This document shows, piece by piece, positions 23,260-32,657 of a DNA stretch of 64,000 nucleotides; positions within the stretch are counted from its first letter, which is position 1, and every line of letters starts with the position of its first letter. The notes under the pieces are model-generated. The model was not told the DNA's origin. It did not search any database and saw nothing but the letters and a program-made list of their open reading frames with translations. The stretch comes from Flavobacteriales bacterium (GTDB taxonomy: Bacteria > Bacteroidota > Bacteroidia > CAIKAF01). Both the position numbers and the translations under genes were made by a program. The stretch lies in assembly GCA_018401695.1 (NCBI GenBank), contig JAGYKD010000001.1:1366016-1430015 (forward strand), written 5' to 3'.

Positions 23260-25317
23260 ATGAAAATCAGGAATTTTATTCTCGCTATTTCGGTGCTGTG
23301 CATAGGACTACAGAGCCTTAATGCGCAGTTGGACCGAAGCAAAGCTCCCCAGCCGGGGCCTGCACCAAGCATTCAATTGGGCAGTTACGAATCCTTTAAG
23401 CTAAAAAACGGCATGCAGGTGTATGTGGTAGAAAACCACAAGCTACCTACGCTTGCCGTATCCATTCGTTTGGACGTAGATCCTGCATTGGAAGGCGAAA
23501 AAACCGGATTAACCGAGCTGCTGGGCGACCTCATTATGTCCGGTACCAAGAACCGAACCAAAAATCAACTGGATGAGGAAATTGACTTTATTGGAGCAGG
23601 CTTAAATGTGGGCGCAGGTGGTGCCTATGCCTATTCCTTAAGCAAACACCGCGACAAGTTGTTTGAGCTTTTGTCAGATGTGGTATTGAATCCGGCCTTT
23701 CCTGCCGAAGAGTTGGAACGCATTCGCCGTCAATACATCTCCGGTTTGCAGGCTTCTTTGGATGAGCCTTCTTCCATCGCCTCCAATATGGCCGCTGTGG
23801 CCAACTTCGGTAGAAACCACCCCTACGGTGAAATCCCAACAGAGAAAACCTATGGAGCTGTAGACGTTGCCGGTATTCAAGCCTATTATGCAGAGGCTTT
23901 TACCCCTAGAGCTGCTTATATGGCCATTGTGGGTGATATTACCAAAAGCGAGGCAGAAGCTTTGGTAAACAAGTACTTTGGTACTTGGCTAGGCGATAAA
24001 GCGCCCAAGCGCAAATTGAACGATGTGGAGCCTCCCGCTACTTCTCAGGTCTATGTGCATGACCGTTCATCTGCGGTGCAAAGCACCATTCGCTTGACTT
24101 ATCCCATTGACTTTACGCCGGGGTCCGATGACCGCATTGCCGTTTCTGTGCTTAGCAATATTTTAGGCGGCGGAAGCACCGGCCGTTTGTATAAAAACCT
24201 CCGCGAAACCCACGGCTTTACCTATGGTGCCTACTGCTCCTTTTCTCCGGATCGCGTAAAAGGTGAAGTGACCATTTCGGCCGATGTCCGTACCGAGGTT
24301 ACAGACTCTGCGGTATTGGAAATGGTAAAGGAAATGAACCGCATCGTTTCTCAACCCATATCCGAAGAAGAATTGGCCGGCACCAAAGCCGAAATGACCG
24401 GTTCTTTTGCTCGGTCTTTGGAAGATCCCGAAACCATTGCCCGCTTTGCCATCAATTCGGCCATTTATGGTTTGCCTGGCGACTATTTCCAAACCTATCT
24501 GCAAAAGCTGAATGCGCTAACCATTAGCGATATTAAGGCGGTGGCACAGAAGTATGTAAAACCATACAATTTTAACCTGGTGGTTGTTGGCAAGCGCAGC
24601 GATATTGAAAAAGGGCTGCTTAAGTACGATGCCGATGGTAAAATCACCTTCCTTGATCCTTTGGGAGCCCCTGCCGCTGAATTGGCCGCAGCTCCGGAAG
24701 GTGTTACTGCAGAGACAGTTATAGCCAATTACTTAAAGGCCATTGGAGGTGTGGAGGCAGCCAAAGGCGTGAAAAACTACCATATGGTTGCTGAGGCCAA
24801 TGTCCAAGGATTCTTGATAGAAGTGAGCAGTGCTTACGAAGCTCCGAATAAGGCCTTTTTGAAGGTGAAGCAAGCCGGGCAGGTAGCTCAGCACGTTGTT
24901 GTTCATGGAGATAAAGGCAAAAGCAGCAGCCCTCAGGGCTCCGGCGACATGGAAGCCAAGGATATAGCCGAGTTCTTGGAAGAAGTGGTCTTGGTACCCC
25001 AAGCCTTTTATTCCGATTGGGGATATACGGTAGAACTGTTGGGCATGAAGCTCTTAGATGAGGAGCAAGTGTATGTGTTGAAAGTAACGGATAAGGAAGG
25101 AAACTCAAGTACTGACTTTTACAGCGTTAAAAACGGTTTTATGGCGGCCTCTTACGATCAGGAGGGAAAAACCAAATACTCCGATTACGGTCAGGCCGGT
25201 AGCCTTTTAATTCCTTATACTTTAACGCAAAGCATTCAAGGGATGAACCTTAGCTTTACCATCACCAAAGTTCAGGTGAATGCTGAGGTAGACCAAGTAT
25301 TGTTTTCGGTAGAATAA
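23260..25317 (+). CDS. M16 family peptidase-like protein lacking the zinc motif, with C-terminal extension
   Basis: 685 residues, signal peptide ending LNAQ. Two M16-type domains: NGMQVYVVENHKLPTLAVSI, then, where HXXEH would be, only LLGDLIMSGTKN; later RLYKNLRETHGFTYGAYC, the R/Y substrate-binding pair typical of the non-catalytic M16 partner. After ~residue 480 there is an extra ~200-residue domain (ETVIANYLKAIGGVEAAKGV...) seen in Bacteroidota lipoprotein-like MG2/LolA-type modules. 13 nt after the catalytic gene; a strong terminator follows. Confidence 0.9.
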   Translation: MKIRNFILAISVLCIGLQSLNAQLDRSKAPQPGPAPSIQLGSYESFKLKNGMQVYVVENHKLPTLAVSIRLDVDPALEGEKTGLTELLGDLIMSGTKNRTKNQLDEEIDFIGAGLNVGAGGAYAYSLSKHRDKLFELLSDVVLNPAFPAEELERIRRQYISGLQASLDEPSSIASNMAAVANFGRNHPYGEIPTEKTYGAVDVAGIQAYYAEAFTPRAAYMAIVGDITKSEAEALVNKYFGTWLGDKAPKRKLNDVEPPATSQVYVHDRSSAVQSTIRLTYPIDFTPGSDDRIAVSVLSNILGGGSTGRLYKNLRETHGFTYGAYCSFSPDRVKGEVTISADVRTEVTDSAVLEMVKEMNRIVSQPISEEELAGTKAEMTGSFARSLEDPETIARFAINSAIYGLPGDYFQTYLQKLNALTISDIKAVAQKYVKPYNFNLVVVGKRSDIEKGLLKYDADGKITFLDPLGAPAAELAAAPEGVTAETVIANYLKAIGGVEAAKGVKNYHMVAEANVQGFLIEVSSAYEAPNKAFLKVKQAGQVAQHVVVHGDKGKSSSPQGSGDMEAKDIAEFLEEVVLVPQAFYSDWGYTVELLGMKLLDEEQVYVLKVTDKEGNSSTDFYSVKNGFMAASYDQEGKTKYSDYGQAGSLLIPYTLTQSIQGMNLSFTITKVQVNAEVDQVLFSVE

Positions 25318-25341
25318 CAAGCGGTTGTTTTAAAGCTAAAG

Positions 25342-25369
25342 GGCGGCTTTTTTAAGCCGCCTTTTTTTT
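25342..25369 (+). terminator. Rho-independent terminator after the M16 pair
   Basis: GGCGGCTTTTTTAAGCCGCC followed by eight T; the stem could extend by AAA/TTT pairing. Ends the M16 operon 25 nt after its last stop. Confidence 0.9.
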
Positions 25370-25399
25370 GCCGGCTATTCGGGGAAAGATCCATGTTTT

Positions 25400-25542
25400 G
25401 AGACCGTGGACGCCTTGCTATTCTGGCGGCGATCCTGCCCTGGTCGAAGCGTCCGGGGCTCTTCGATTTCTCCGTGCCTTAATTGTCTCCTGACGCTTCG
25501 GTCAGGATTATAAACTTGAAAACACAATGCGTCATCGGTCTC
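25400..25542 (+). repeat. Dispersed repeat family A, full copy (143 bp)
   Basis: Terminal inverted repeats GAGACCGTGGACG (left) and CGTCATCGGTCTC (right), with one or two changes from the consensus GAGACCGTTGACG. Inside are the left-end segment CTTGCTATTCTGGCGGCGAT, the palindrome CCTGACGCTTCGGTCAGG and the right-end segment TTATAAACTTGAAAACACAA. No ORF. Looks like a MITE or REP-type element without its transposase. Confidence 0.75.
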
Positions 25543-25588
25543 GTTTTGTGCAAGTTCAGATTTTGCAAGCTCCAAACGCCCCGAATTG

Positions 25589-25596
25589 TATATTTG
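25589..25596 (+). promoter_or_regulatory. -7 box immediately before the RemB-like gene (leaderless)
   Basis: TATATTTG ends 4 nt before the ATG at 25601. TTTG at 25562-25565 lies 23 nt further upstream, roughly where a -33 element would be. It excludes the TTG start at 25586. Confidence 0.5.
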
Positions 25597-25600
25597 CTCC

Positions 25601-27223
25601 ATGTGTTGCTTAAAAAACCTAGTATGGTATGGGCTTGTTCCTTTGCTCGTCCTTGCAAATTCCGGCCTTCGGGCACAGCATTACCACCAACCCTTCAGCC
25701 AGCAGGAGCAACTCAGGCTGGAGCGCGAAATGACCAAGCCGGGACTGGGATATTTTACTTCGGTGAAGCCTTATCGGGTATCGGCCCTAAAGCCTTTGTT
25801 CTCACCGGACTCAATTTTATCGGTCCGTGCTCCGAAAGGTCGGTTTGCCCGCACTTGGGTGGGGCGCAAGCTGTTTTCGGAGCATTTGGTGCAAGTGTAT
25901 ACGCCCAACTTTAGTTTGGAAGTAGACCCTGCCTTTGATTTTTCGGTAGGAAGGGTTTTTGGCGATCGCAATACCTGGTTCAATACCCGTGGAGTTCAGC
26001 TGAGGGGAAATTTGGGTAAGACCATTTCCTTTGGCTCGGAGTTCTACGAAAATCAAGCCGATCTACCCGACTACGTAGCCGGCTTTGCGGACTCCGCCAA
26101 AATTGTTCCCGGCATGGGGCGCACCAAGTCCTTTAAGGAGTCGGCATACGATTTTGCTTTTGCCAACGGATATGTGCGCTACCAACCCAAATCCTTTATA
26201 GGTTTTGAGCTGGGTCATGGGCGGCATTTTATTGGAGACGGTTATCGCTCCCTGCTCTTAAGCGATGCCGGTTTTAACTATCCATACCTTAAAATAGAAA
26301 CCGAAGTATGGAAGTTTAAGTACGTTAACATATTTGCTGAATTTCAAGATATAACTCCAAGCATGGCCGGAGATAACTTGAATTTTAAAAAATACGGCAC
26401 CTTTCATTACCTCACCTTTACCCCTACAGATGGCTTAGAAATTGGCTTGTTCGAAGCCGTAATGTGGAGTGGAACCGATTCCACAGGAACCAACAGAGGC
26501 TTTGACTTTAATTACATCAATCCCATAATTTTTTACCGACCTGTGGAGTTTGGTTTGGGTTCACCCGATAACGTACTTTTGGGATTAAACCTAAGGTGGA
26601 GTTTCTTGCGCCATCACCAAATTTACGGTCAAATTGTGCTCGACGAATTCAACCTTGGGTATGTATTGGGCGATCCTGAAAAGGGCTGGAGGGCCAATAA
26701 ACAGGCCGCACAAATCGGCTACAAGTACTTTGATGTATTTGGGTTGAAGGGACTTCATGGACAGGCAGAGTTTAACTATGTGCGGCCCTACACCTACAGC
26801 CATTATCGGGTAAACAGCAACTACGGGCACTTCAATCAACCCCTGGCGCATCCTTTAGGGGCTAACTTTTGGGAGTTGATGGGACGTTTGGAGTATACCA
26901 ATGGCCGATGGCATGCCAGTGGTCGTTTGTCCTATGCTCGCACAGGCTTGGATACGGCGGGAGTCAATTTTGGACGCAACGTGTTTACCCAAGACGTAGA
27001 TCACTTTCAGGAGTTCAATAATTCGGTGGGGCAAGGGCTAACTACCGATTTGTTTTTTGGAGAGTTGGTGGTGAGTTATTTGGTGAATCCGGCCTATAAT
27101 TTTAGGGTAGAATTAGGGGTGATGCACCGCACGCAAACCAACGAACAGTGGACGGTGCATCGACCTTGGGTATGGTTTGGATTACGGACGCGCCTCCCCA
27201 ATAGGTATTTTGATTGGTTGTAG
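25601..27223 (+). CDS. RemB/Wzi-like outer-membrane beta-barrel protein
   Basis: 540 residues from the ATG after the promoter box; signal peptide ends NSGLRAQ. Characteristic segments FNTRGVQLRGN, PGMGRTKSFKESAYDFAFA, FELGHGRHFIGDGYRSLLLS and KYVNIFAEFQDI match my recollection of the gliding-associated RemB family, itself similar to the capsule-anchoring barrel Wzi. The C-terminus is a barrel strand (WVWFGLRTRLPNRYFDWL). Role in surface polysaccharide or gliding is inference. Confidence 0.65.
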   Translation: MCCLKNLVWYGLVPLLVLANSGLRAQHYHQPFSQQEQLRLEREMTKPGLGYFTSVKPYRVSALKPLFSPDSILSVRAPKGRFARTWVGRKLFSEHLVQVYTPNFSLEVDPAFDFSVGRVFGDRNTWFNTRGVQLRGNLGKTISFGSEFYENQADLPDYVAGFADSAKIVPGMGRTKSFKESAYDFAFANGYVRYQPKSFIGFELGHGRHFIGDGYRSLLLSDAGFNYPYLKIETEVWKFKYVNIFAEFQDITPSMAGDNLNFKKYGTFHYLTFTPTDGLEIGLFEAVMWSGTDSTGTNRGFDFNYINPIIFYRPVEFGLGSPDNVLLGLNLRWSFLRHHQIYGQIVLDEFNLGYVLGDPEKGWRANKQAAQIGYKYFDVFGLKGLHGQAEFNYVRPYTYSHYRVNSNYGHFNQPLAHPLGANFWELMGRLEYTNGRWHASGRLSYARTGLDTAGVNFGRNVFTQDVDHFQEFNNSVGQGLTTDLFFGELVVSYLVNPAYNFRVELGVMHRTQTNEQWTVHRPWVWFGLRTRLPNRYFDWL

Positions 27224-27249
27224 ACATTAAGCTAGCCATTGAATCGGAA

Positions 27250-27440
27250 CCATGGTTTCCCCAGGGAGCCCCCGGCCGGTACGGAGGCCCACTGTGGCAC
27301 GAGGCTTAGTGATGCTTAGACGAGGAGGCTTTCCTTAGCTTTGGGAAGACCCCGAAGACTTAGCTGCCACAAGCCGTGGGCCACAGAGGCCGCAGGGAGG
27401 ACGGACAGGATAGTAAAACCTTATTGGAAGAGGGCGCCAA
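27250..27440 (+). repeat. GC-rich intergenic repeat, family C, copy 5
   Basis: Shares CCCAGGGAGCCCCCGGCCGG, ACGGAGGCCC, GAGGCCGCAGGGAGGACGG and the closing GGAAGAGGGCGCC with the copy at 36.1 kb. Between these the inner arms differ: TGTGGC.../...GCCACA here. It lies between convergent genes. Confidence 0.75.
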
Positions 27441-27454
27441 AACCTAAAGCCGGG

Positions 27455-28117
27455 TTAAAAAATCATGCCAACTTTTACAAAACCGTTGAACATAATGTGG
27501 CGTGCATAGCGCGCGGTAGTTGGGTTTGGGTCTTCACTGGTAACTTTGTCGGTGCCGTTGGCCCCCATGTCGGGGGTGAATAATGCGCCGCCGGAAACGC
27601 CATATTCGATGGTGAATATATGTCCCAAAACATGGCTTTGTCCGGCCCTAAACTCAAGCGTGGCGCCGCGCATTTCGGCATTGTCGAAGGTGTTGCCGGT
27701 AACAACGGCCTGGCTATGAAAACCAACGAATGGGCCTACGGGGGCGATGGGACCACCCACAAAAAAATCGAAACCGCCGCCAAAACCTAAGGCCACCGTT
27801 GGACTGCCAAATAGGTTGGGCTGCATGGAATAATTTCCATAGGCACTTTCTGAATAAGCCACTTGCACTTCAAGACGGGTAATTCTGCCCAACATTAGGT
27901 TATATGCGCCATGAAAGCTGGTGCTGAATCCATTGAACCCGGCGTTGACTCTTCCATTTACGGATACCATGTTGTTGAGGGCAGGTATACTATGTATGCC
28001 GACTTTTATTTGATGGTATTTGCCTAAATACCCGGGGTTTTGGGCCTTTGGGGCAACCGTTAGTATAGCAAAAGCTACTGTGAAAATAACGGTTGCGACA
28101 GAAAAACGGATGGTCAT
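27455..28117 (-). CDS. Small outer-membrane beta-barrel protein
   Basis: 220 residues, signal peptide ending APKAQ, then alternating glycine/aromatic strands (YHQIKVGIHSIPAL, VALGFGGGFDFFVGG, FTIEYGVSGGALF) and a final strand ending GFVKVGMIF with C-terminal Phe, the usual barrel-assembly signal. No family recognised. It starts 2 nt after the M48 peptidase gene and is probably its operon partner. Confidence 0.6.
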   Translation of the reverse strand: MTIRFSVATVIFTVAFAILTVAPKAQNPGYLGKYHQIKVGIHSIPALNNMVSVNGRVNAGFNGFSTSFHGAYNLMLGRITRLEVQVAYSESAYGNYSMQPNLFGSPTVALGFGGGFDFFVGGPIAPVGPFVGFHSQAVVTGNTFDNAEMRGATLEFRAGQSHVLGHIFTIEYGVSGGALFTPDMGANGTDKVTSEDPNPTTARYARHIMFNGFVKVGMIF

Positions 28118-28119
28118 AA

Positions 28120-30318
28120 TCAGTTTTTAAGTTGGTAAATCAGATCGTACATAGCCGGTTCAAGCACATCCGGTCGATCTCTTTTTTCTACGTATTTGCC
28201 GTTTTGATACCAAAGTTCGCCGGTTTTCATGTCCACCAGTGCAATGAAGGCAAAGGTATGCGTGGCTCCGGCAAAGGACTTAATAAGCGTCGGCACCCCA
28301 AAGAAAGGAAAGAAAAAGGCATAGAATCCGACGGCAGGGTCCATCTCCGGCATATGCCTTACGCCCATGGCACCGGAAAAAAGCAGATAGCGGCTGTTGT
28401 ATTTGCTTTGAATGGAGCTGTGCAACACATAATCGGCTTGAGCACCTGGCGCATGTAAATCTCTGAGGCTACTGTAAAATAAGGCCTCCAGCACTTCTCT
28501 TTCTCGAAGCAATTCAGGACTTAGCTCTTGTTGATTTTCTTGCAAGCTTTCCATTGCTATGCCCGCTCTTTGGGCCGCTTTTTGCATAGGGGGAATTAAA
28601 GTAAGGGCCTTTTTTTCCGCCCGAACGTAGTTGTTTTTGTTTTTTTGGAGCACGTTGAGGCTCCTATACTCCGTGGGAAGCGCCAACAATCTATAATCGG
28701 CAGAAAGAGAAGGGGAGCTTTTGCGTTTGCCGGGTTTCATATAGCCGGGTTCGCCGGGATTTGGCCCCACGCTGCTCAGTTCCATTTTGCCTTGATCTCT
28801 AGTACGCCGCTCTTTGGTATTTGCCAGACTGTCCCACAGTTCTTTGAACCGTTTTTGAGACTTGGCCTGGGCCCAATCGTAGCGCATAAAACCTTTGTTT
28901 TGTTTGCTTTTGCGAATGCTTTTCTTTTTCCATTCGGGAATGGAATCCGAGTCCAGCAGTGCCTGCAAGCTGTCCGTTTTGGCGGCGTCGGCCGCAAAAT
29001 CATAAGGCTCGTTCTTTAAGTCACTCCAGCTCAAACCTCGGTCGTCAATACACTTGGTAATTAATAGGGCTAGGTTTTGGTCAATTTGGGGGCCTAAAGC
29101 TTGGGCATATTTGGCTTGTAAATGATGTTTAATGGCCCAAAACAAAAGCTCATCCTTGCTCATGCTTTCCAAAACACGCATGAGGTATTCTTGGCTTTCG
29201 ACCAAGCGAAGCTTGCCGGGCTTTATTTCGCTTTCGTAGCCTTCATTGAGATTTATGGTTAAGGCAAACATGGCGCGTAACTTATACCACTCCAGCAGTG
29301 CGGACTCGTAGCCATCTTTCTCCAGTCCCAAGGCCTCGTCGTAGGCCAGCAAATAGTTGTTTTGATGGATCAGCAATCGAATGTATTCCAGCTTAGCGGG
29401 GCTTTGGTAAGAAGCAAACTGACTGGAGTCCAGCAAAACATAATCTGATCCTGCATTCAAATCCTTTCCTATGAGTGATTTAGAGAGGTTTTTGCGGCGG
29501 TTGCCCACGTTGTAGTGGGTCGACTGATCGTCGTCCTCGTTCTCTATAGCTACCAAATCCCTTTGCCGCAGCGAATCCGGGCTATACCAATCCGGAAGCA
29601 CCATATGCGCACAGGCCATGTCGGACAAATCGTGGCTATGGTCATGCGTTGGAAAGGCCGAGTTTATAAGCACATCCATACTGCTCAAAGGCGCAAGAGC
29701 ACTCCAGGGAGATTCCATAAACAAGTCAAAACCAAGATTATCGGCTTCCAATTCTTGCTCCCGATTAAATTTCAGAAATTGTTGGTTTTTGCCTGAGGCA
29801 GAACGGTAGTTTATTTTCTTTAAATCTTCTTCCTTCCTTACGGCAAGCAAGGAGTGCTCTTGTTTTACATGCACGTATTCGTGGGCCAAAATAAAGGCCA
29901 AATCGGCTTCGCTGTTTACATGCGCCAACAAGGCCGTGCTCACCAATACATAGCCCTGTCGAGTGGCAAAGGCATTTACCTCGGTGGATTGATAAGCAAA
30001 TACCTGAATGTTAGGCACAGGCGGTGGCGCTTTTTCCAAAAGGCGGTCCATGATGCGCTGCAAATAGTTGCTCCAGGGACTGTTAAACAACACCTTACCG
30101 CTGCGCATCAATTCTTGAATTTCGTAGGCACTGGCCTCAATGAATTTTTTTTCGTTGCGGCTTTGATCGCGGCTTTGGTCGGCACTAACTTGTTCTCGAA
30201 TTTCTTGGAAAAGGAAAGAGGGTAGCGGAGCGCGACTAACAAAAAAACTGTCCGCTATTTGGGCCATGGAAGTGGATGCAACAAGCCAAAGGCTTAAGCA
30301 AAATATGGATGGTCTCAT
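28120..30318 (-). CDS. M48 family metallopeptidase, exported, multi-domain
   Basis: 732 residues from the chosen ATG, with a signal peptide (LSLWLVASTSMAQ). The M48 zinc motif HEYVH lies at residues 146-150, with the third ligand Glu in EQELEADNLGFD. The ~500 residues after the peptidase are helical and charged, with no recognised domain, and end in a beta segment (AFIALVDMKTGELWYQNGKYV). The start is supported by a TAnnTTTG box 4 nt upstream; the open frame continues 66 codons further but that part is family C repeat. Likely an envelope quality-control protease. Confidence 0.88.
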   Translation of the reverse strand: MRPSIFCLSLWLVASTSMAQIADSFFVSRAPLPSFLFQEIREQVSADQSRDQSRNEKKFIEASAYEIQELMRSGKVLFNSPWSNYLQRIMDRLLEKAPPPVPNIQVFAYQSTEVNAFATRQGYVLVSTALLAHVNSEADLAFILAHEYVHVKQEHSLLAVRKEEDLKKINYRSASGKNQQFLKFNREQELEADNLGFDLFMESPWSALAPLSSMDVLINSAFPTHDHSHDLSDMACAHMVLPDWYSPDSLRQRDLVAIENEDDDQSTHYNVGNRRKNLSKSLIGKDLNAGSDYVLLDSSQFASYQSPAKLEYIRLLIHQNNYLLAYDEALGLEKDGYESALLEWYKLRAMFALTINLNEGYESEIKPGKLRLVESQEYLMRVLESMSKDELLFWAIKHHLQAKYAQALGPQIDQNLALLITKCIDDRGLSWSDLKNEPYDFAADAAKTDSLQALLDSDSIPEWKKKSIRKSKQNKGFMRYDWAQAKSQKRFKELWDSLANTKERRTRDQGKMELSSVGPNPGEPGYMKPGKRKSSPSLSADYRLLALPTEYRSLNVLQKNKNNYVRAEKKALTLIPPMQKAAQRAGIAMESLQENQQELSPELLREREVLEALFYSSLRDLHAPGAQADYVLHSSIQSKYNSRYLLFSGAMGVRHMPEMDPAVGFYAFFFPFFGVPTLIKSFAGATHTFAFIALVDMKTGELWYQNGKYVEKRDRPDVLEPAMYDLIYQLKN

Positions 30319-30322
30319 ACGA

Positions 30323-30330
30323 CAAATGTA
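30323..30330 (-). promoter_or_regulatory. -7 box immediately before the M48 peptidase gene (leaderless)
   Basis: CAAATGTA on plus is TACATTTG on minus, ending 4 nt before the ATG at 30318. It excludes the long upstream extension of the reading frame. Confidence 0.5.
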
Positions 30331-30339
30331 TTTATTATA

Positions 30340-30525
30340 AGTTTTGGGGGCGTGCTTCGTAGGTGGTTTTTTGCTCCGTGTGGGCCCTCCGTGCTGCCCT
30401 GCTTGTTGGCAAGCAGGCTCAGTAAGCTCGGCGGCGTTCCGCAAAGCTCCACACGCCTCCCTTGCTTCGCCTAGCTTGCCAAACAGCGCAGGGGCATTCC
30501 CTCGGTCCCCGGCCAAAATCTATGG
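30340..30525 (-). repeat. GC-rich intergenic repeat, family C, copy 6
   Basis: Inner arms TGTTGGCAAGC and GCTTGCCAAACA pair. It shares the 16-bp TTCCGCAAAGCTCCAC with the copy at 62.0 kb. It lies between divergent M48 peptidase and gdhA genes. Confidence 0.65.
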
Positions 30526-30529
30526 AAAT

Positions 30530-30612
30530 CGATGACCCTTTGCCATTCTGGTGCGGCTATTATGCCCCGACGCTGCGAGCTGACGCTAAGGTCAGCATCT
30601 TCGCCTTTAAAA
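30530..30612 (+). repeat. Degenerate family A remnant
   Basis: GATGACCCTTTGCCATTCTGGTGCGGCT parallels the left end of family A (GTTGACGC.TTGCTATTCTGGCGGCG), and AGCTGACGCTAAGGTCAGC parallels its internal palindrome. Both are diverged. 30613-30830 upstream of gdhA is AT-rich and holds nothing else I recognise. Confidence 0.4.
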
Positions 30613-30830
30613 CCACAAGGCCTCAAGGGTCTCCTTTTGCGTTTTGCCGGTTTTTCTACTTAGAAAAGAAATTTGGTGGTTTCCGTAAACGGAAATTTTT
30701 GATGAAGCCAAAGGCAATACGCCTTATTGTTTTTTTTTACTGCACAAAAGGTAAATCAATAGGCGGTTGTGTTTTTTTAAGAACAATAATAAAATAATTG
30801 TTTACCTTCCTTAGCTATACAACTACAGCC

Positions 30831-32174
30831 ATGGGAAATACCGAGTTGCTTGAATTTATGGAGAATGTGCGGCAAAAAAATGCGCACGAAGTTGAGTTTT
30901 TGCAAGCGGTAGAGGAGGTGGCTGCAGCCGTCTTGCCCTTTGTGGCAAAGGAGGCCAAATACCGAGGCCTACAATTGATGGAGCGTATGGTAGAGCCCGA
31001 ACGGGTTATCCAGTTTAGAGTTCCTTGGGTGGACGACCGGGGTAAGATACAAGTTAATAGAGGCTTTCGGGTAGAGTTTAACTCAGGCATAGGGCCGTAT
31101 AAAGGCGGATTGCGCTTTCACCCCAGCGTGAACTTGAGCATTTTAAAGTTTTTGGGTTTTGAGCAAATTTTCAAGAATAGCTTGACCGGTCTGGCCATGG
31201 GAGGAGGAAAAGGTGGCGCCGATTTTGACCCCAAAGGCAAAAGCGAGGGAGAAGTTATGCGTTTTTGTCAGAGTTTTATGACCGAACTTTCGAGGCATAT
31301 TGGAGCGGATACCGATGTGCCTGCCGGAGACATTGGTGTTGGAGGGCGGGAGATTGGCTTTATGTTTGGCCAGTACAAGCGCCTTCGAAATGAGTTTACC
31401 GGGGTTTTAACAGGTAAAGGAATGGCTTGGGGAGGTTCTTTGATTCGTCCGGAGGCCACAGGCTATGGTTGTGTGTACTTTGCCGCGCACATGTTGGCTT
31501 CGAAGGGTTTGGATTTTTCGGGCAAGCGGGTAAGCATTTCGGGCTCCGGGAATGTAGCGCAATACGCTTGCGAAAAATCCATTGCCTTAGGAGCAAAAGT
31601 GCAATGCCTATCGGATTCGCAAGGCTACATATTTGACCCCGATGGAATAAGCCAGGTGAAGTTGGAATGGGTCAAAACCCAAAAAAATGTGCATCGAGGG
31701 CCATTGGCCGAATATGCGGAGGCTTTTGAGAGTGCCCGTTATGTGCAGGGCGGCAACCTTTGGGAAGTTCCCTGCGAGATTGCCTTGCCATCGGCCACCC
31801 AAAATGAAGTTTCGGAATCCGATGCTCGGGCTCTGGTAAGGGCGGGGCTGCAATGTTTGGCCGAGGGTGCCAACATGCCTTGTAATCCCGGCGCTGTGGA
31901 GGTATTGCAGGAGGCAGGGGTGCTTTTTGGCCCCGGTAAAGCGGCCAATGCCGGTGGAGTGGCTGTTTCCGGTTTGGAAATGGCACAGAATGCTCAACGC
32001 CTCAACTGGCCGGCGGAAAAAGTGGACCGGAAGTTGCAACAAATTATGGAACACATCCATGAATCTTGCGTGGCTTATGGAGCTTCTAACGGAAAGGTAG
32101 ATTATGTGCAAGGAGCAAACATTGCCGGTTTTGTAAAAGTTGCGGATGCCATGTTGGATCAAGGTGTGGTGTAG
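30831..32174 (+). CDS. gdhA: NADP-type glutamate dehydrogenase
   Basis: 447 residues, the hexameric bacterial GDH size: 2-oxoglutarate + NH3 + NAD(P)H to glutamate. Motifs: PYKGGLRFHPSVNLS and KFLGFEQIFKN (substrate site), GGGKGGADFDPKG with the catalytic Lys, DVPAGDIGVGGREIG, and the nucleotide-binding GSGNVAQYACEKSI. The C-terminal NAGGVAVSGLEMAQN is typical. The ATG at 30831 is chosen because the 11 codons upstream are not conserved-looking. Cofactor choice NADP is from overall similarity only. Confidence 0.95.
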   Translation: MGNTELLEFMENVRQKNAHEVEFLQAVEEVAAAVLPFVAKEAKYRGLQLMERMVEPERVIQFRVPWVDDRGKIQVNRGFRVEFNSGIGPYKGGLRFHPSVNLSILKFLGFEQIFKNSLTGLAMGGGKGGADFDPKGKSEGEVMRFCQSFMTELSRHIGADTDVPAGDIGVGGREIGFMFGQYKRLRNEFTGVLTGKGMAWGGSLIRPEATGYGCVYFAAHMLASKGLDFSGKRVSISGSGNVAQYACEKSIALGAKVQCLSDSQGYIFDPDGISQVKLEWVKTQKNVHRGPLAEYAEAFESARYVQGGNLWEVPCEIALPSATQNEVSESDARALVRAGLQCLAEGANMPCNPGAVEVLQEAGVLFGPGKAANAGGVAVSGLEMAQNAQRLNWPAEKVDRKLQQIMEHIHESCVAYGASNGKVDYVQGANIAGFVKVADAMLDQGVV

Positions 32175-32447
32175 AGCTTGAAACTTTTTTTTCAAAGGTT
32201 CCAATCCTACGGCTTTTTTCTTCTAGTATTTATAGGGACATATCTCGTCTTCTATTTGGTATACGTTCTAAAGGCTCCCCTTTTGTTTTTTGGTGATTGT
32301 TTACCGCAACCCATTTAGTGAGGCTGCTGTTGTCCTTTAGCCAAACAACTGAAACTTTGCCCTTGTGCCACTCCGTGGCTGTTTTGGTTTTTCATGGACT
32401 AGTATACATCGGAGGCGTGTGCGATAAAGGTTCGTCAATAATAATAA

Positions 32448-32518
32448 GAGACCGTTGACAAGAATAAGAGACCGTTGGCGCGTTGTTATGCTGGCGCAAT
32501 CCTGTTTTGGCCGCAGGG
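32448..32518 (+). repeat. Dispersed repeat family A, tandem left ends
   Basis: AATAAGAGACCGTTGACAAG is followed immediately by AATAAGAGACCGTTGGCG and then GCGTTGTTATGCTGGCGCAATCC, matching the family A left half. Two abutting termini suggest insertion of one element beside another, or a slippage duplication. The rest of the 516-bp gap 32175-32690 shows no gene. Confidence 0.6.
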
Positions 32519-32657
32519 TAAGGGTACCTTGGTTGGCCTAGAAAAGCAAGGCATCCCGGGGCTCAAAATTTGGGCAAAAAGGGTATTGCGTAGCCCAAAA
32601 GAGTTTTACGGCCCGAATTAGCAGGGAATTTGCTTTATTTAAGGCAAACACACATGG

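Noticed and set aside
30319-30516. 66-residue N-terminal extension of the M48 peptidase
   Set aside because: The extension is translated family C repeat and lies upstream of the -7 box; the internal ATG at 30318 gives a proper signal peptide.
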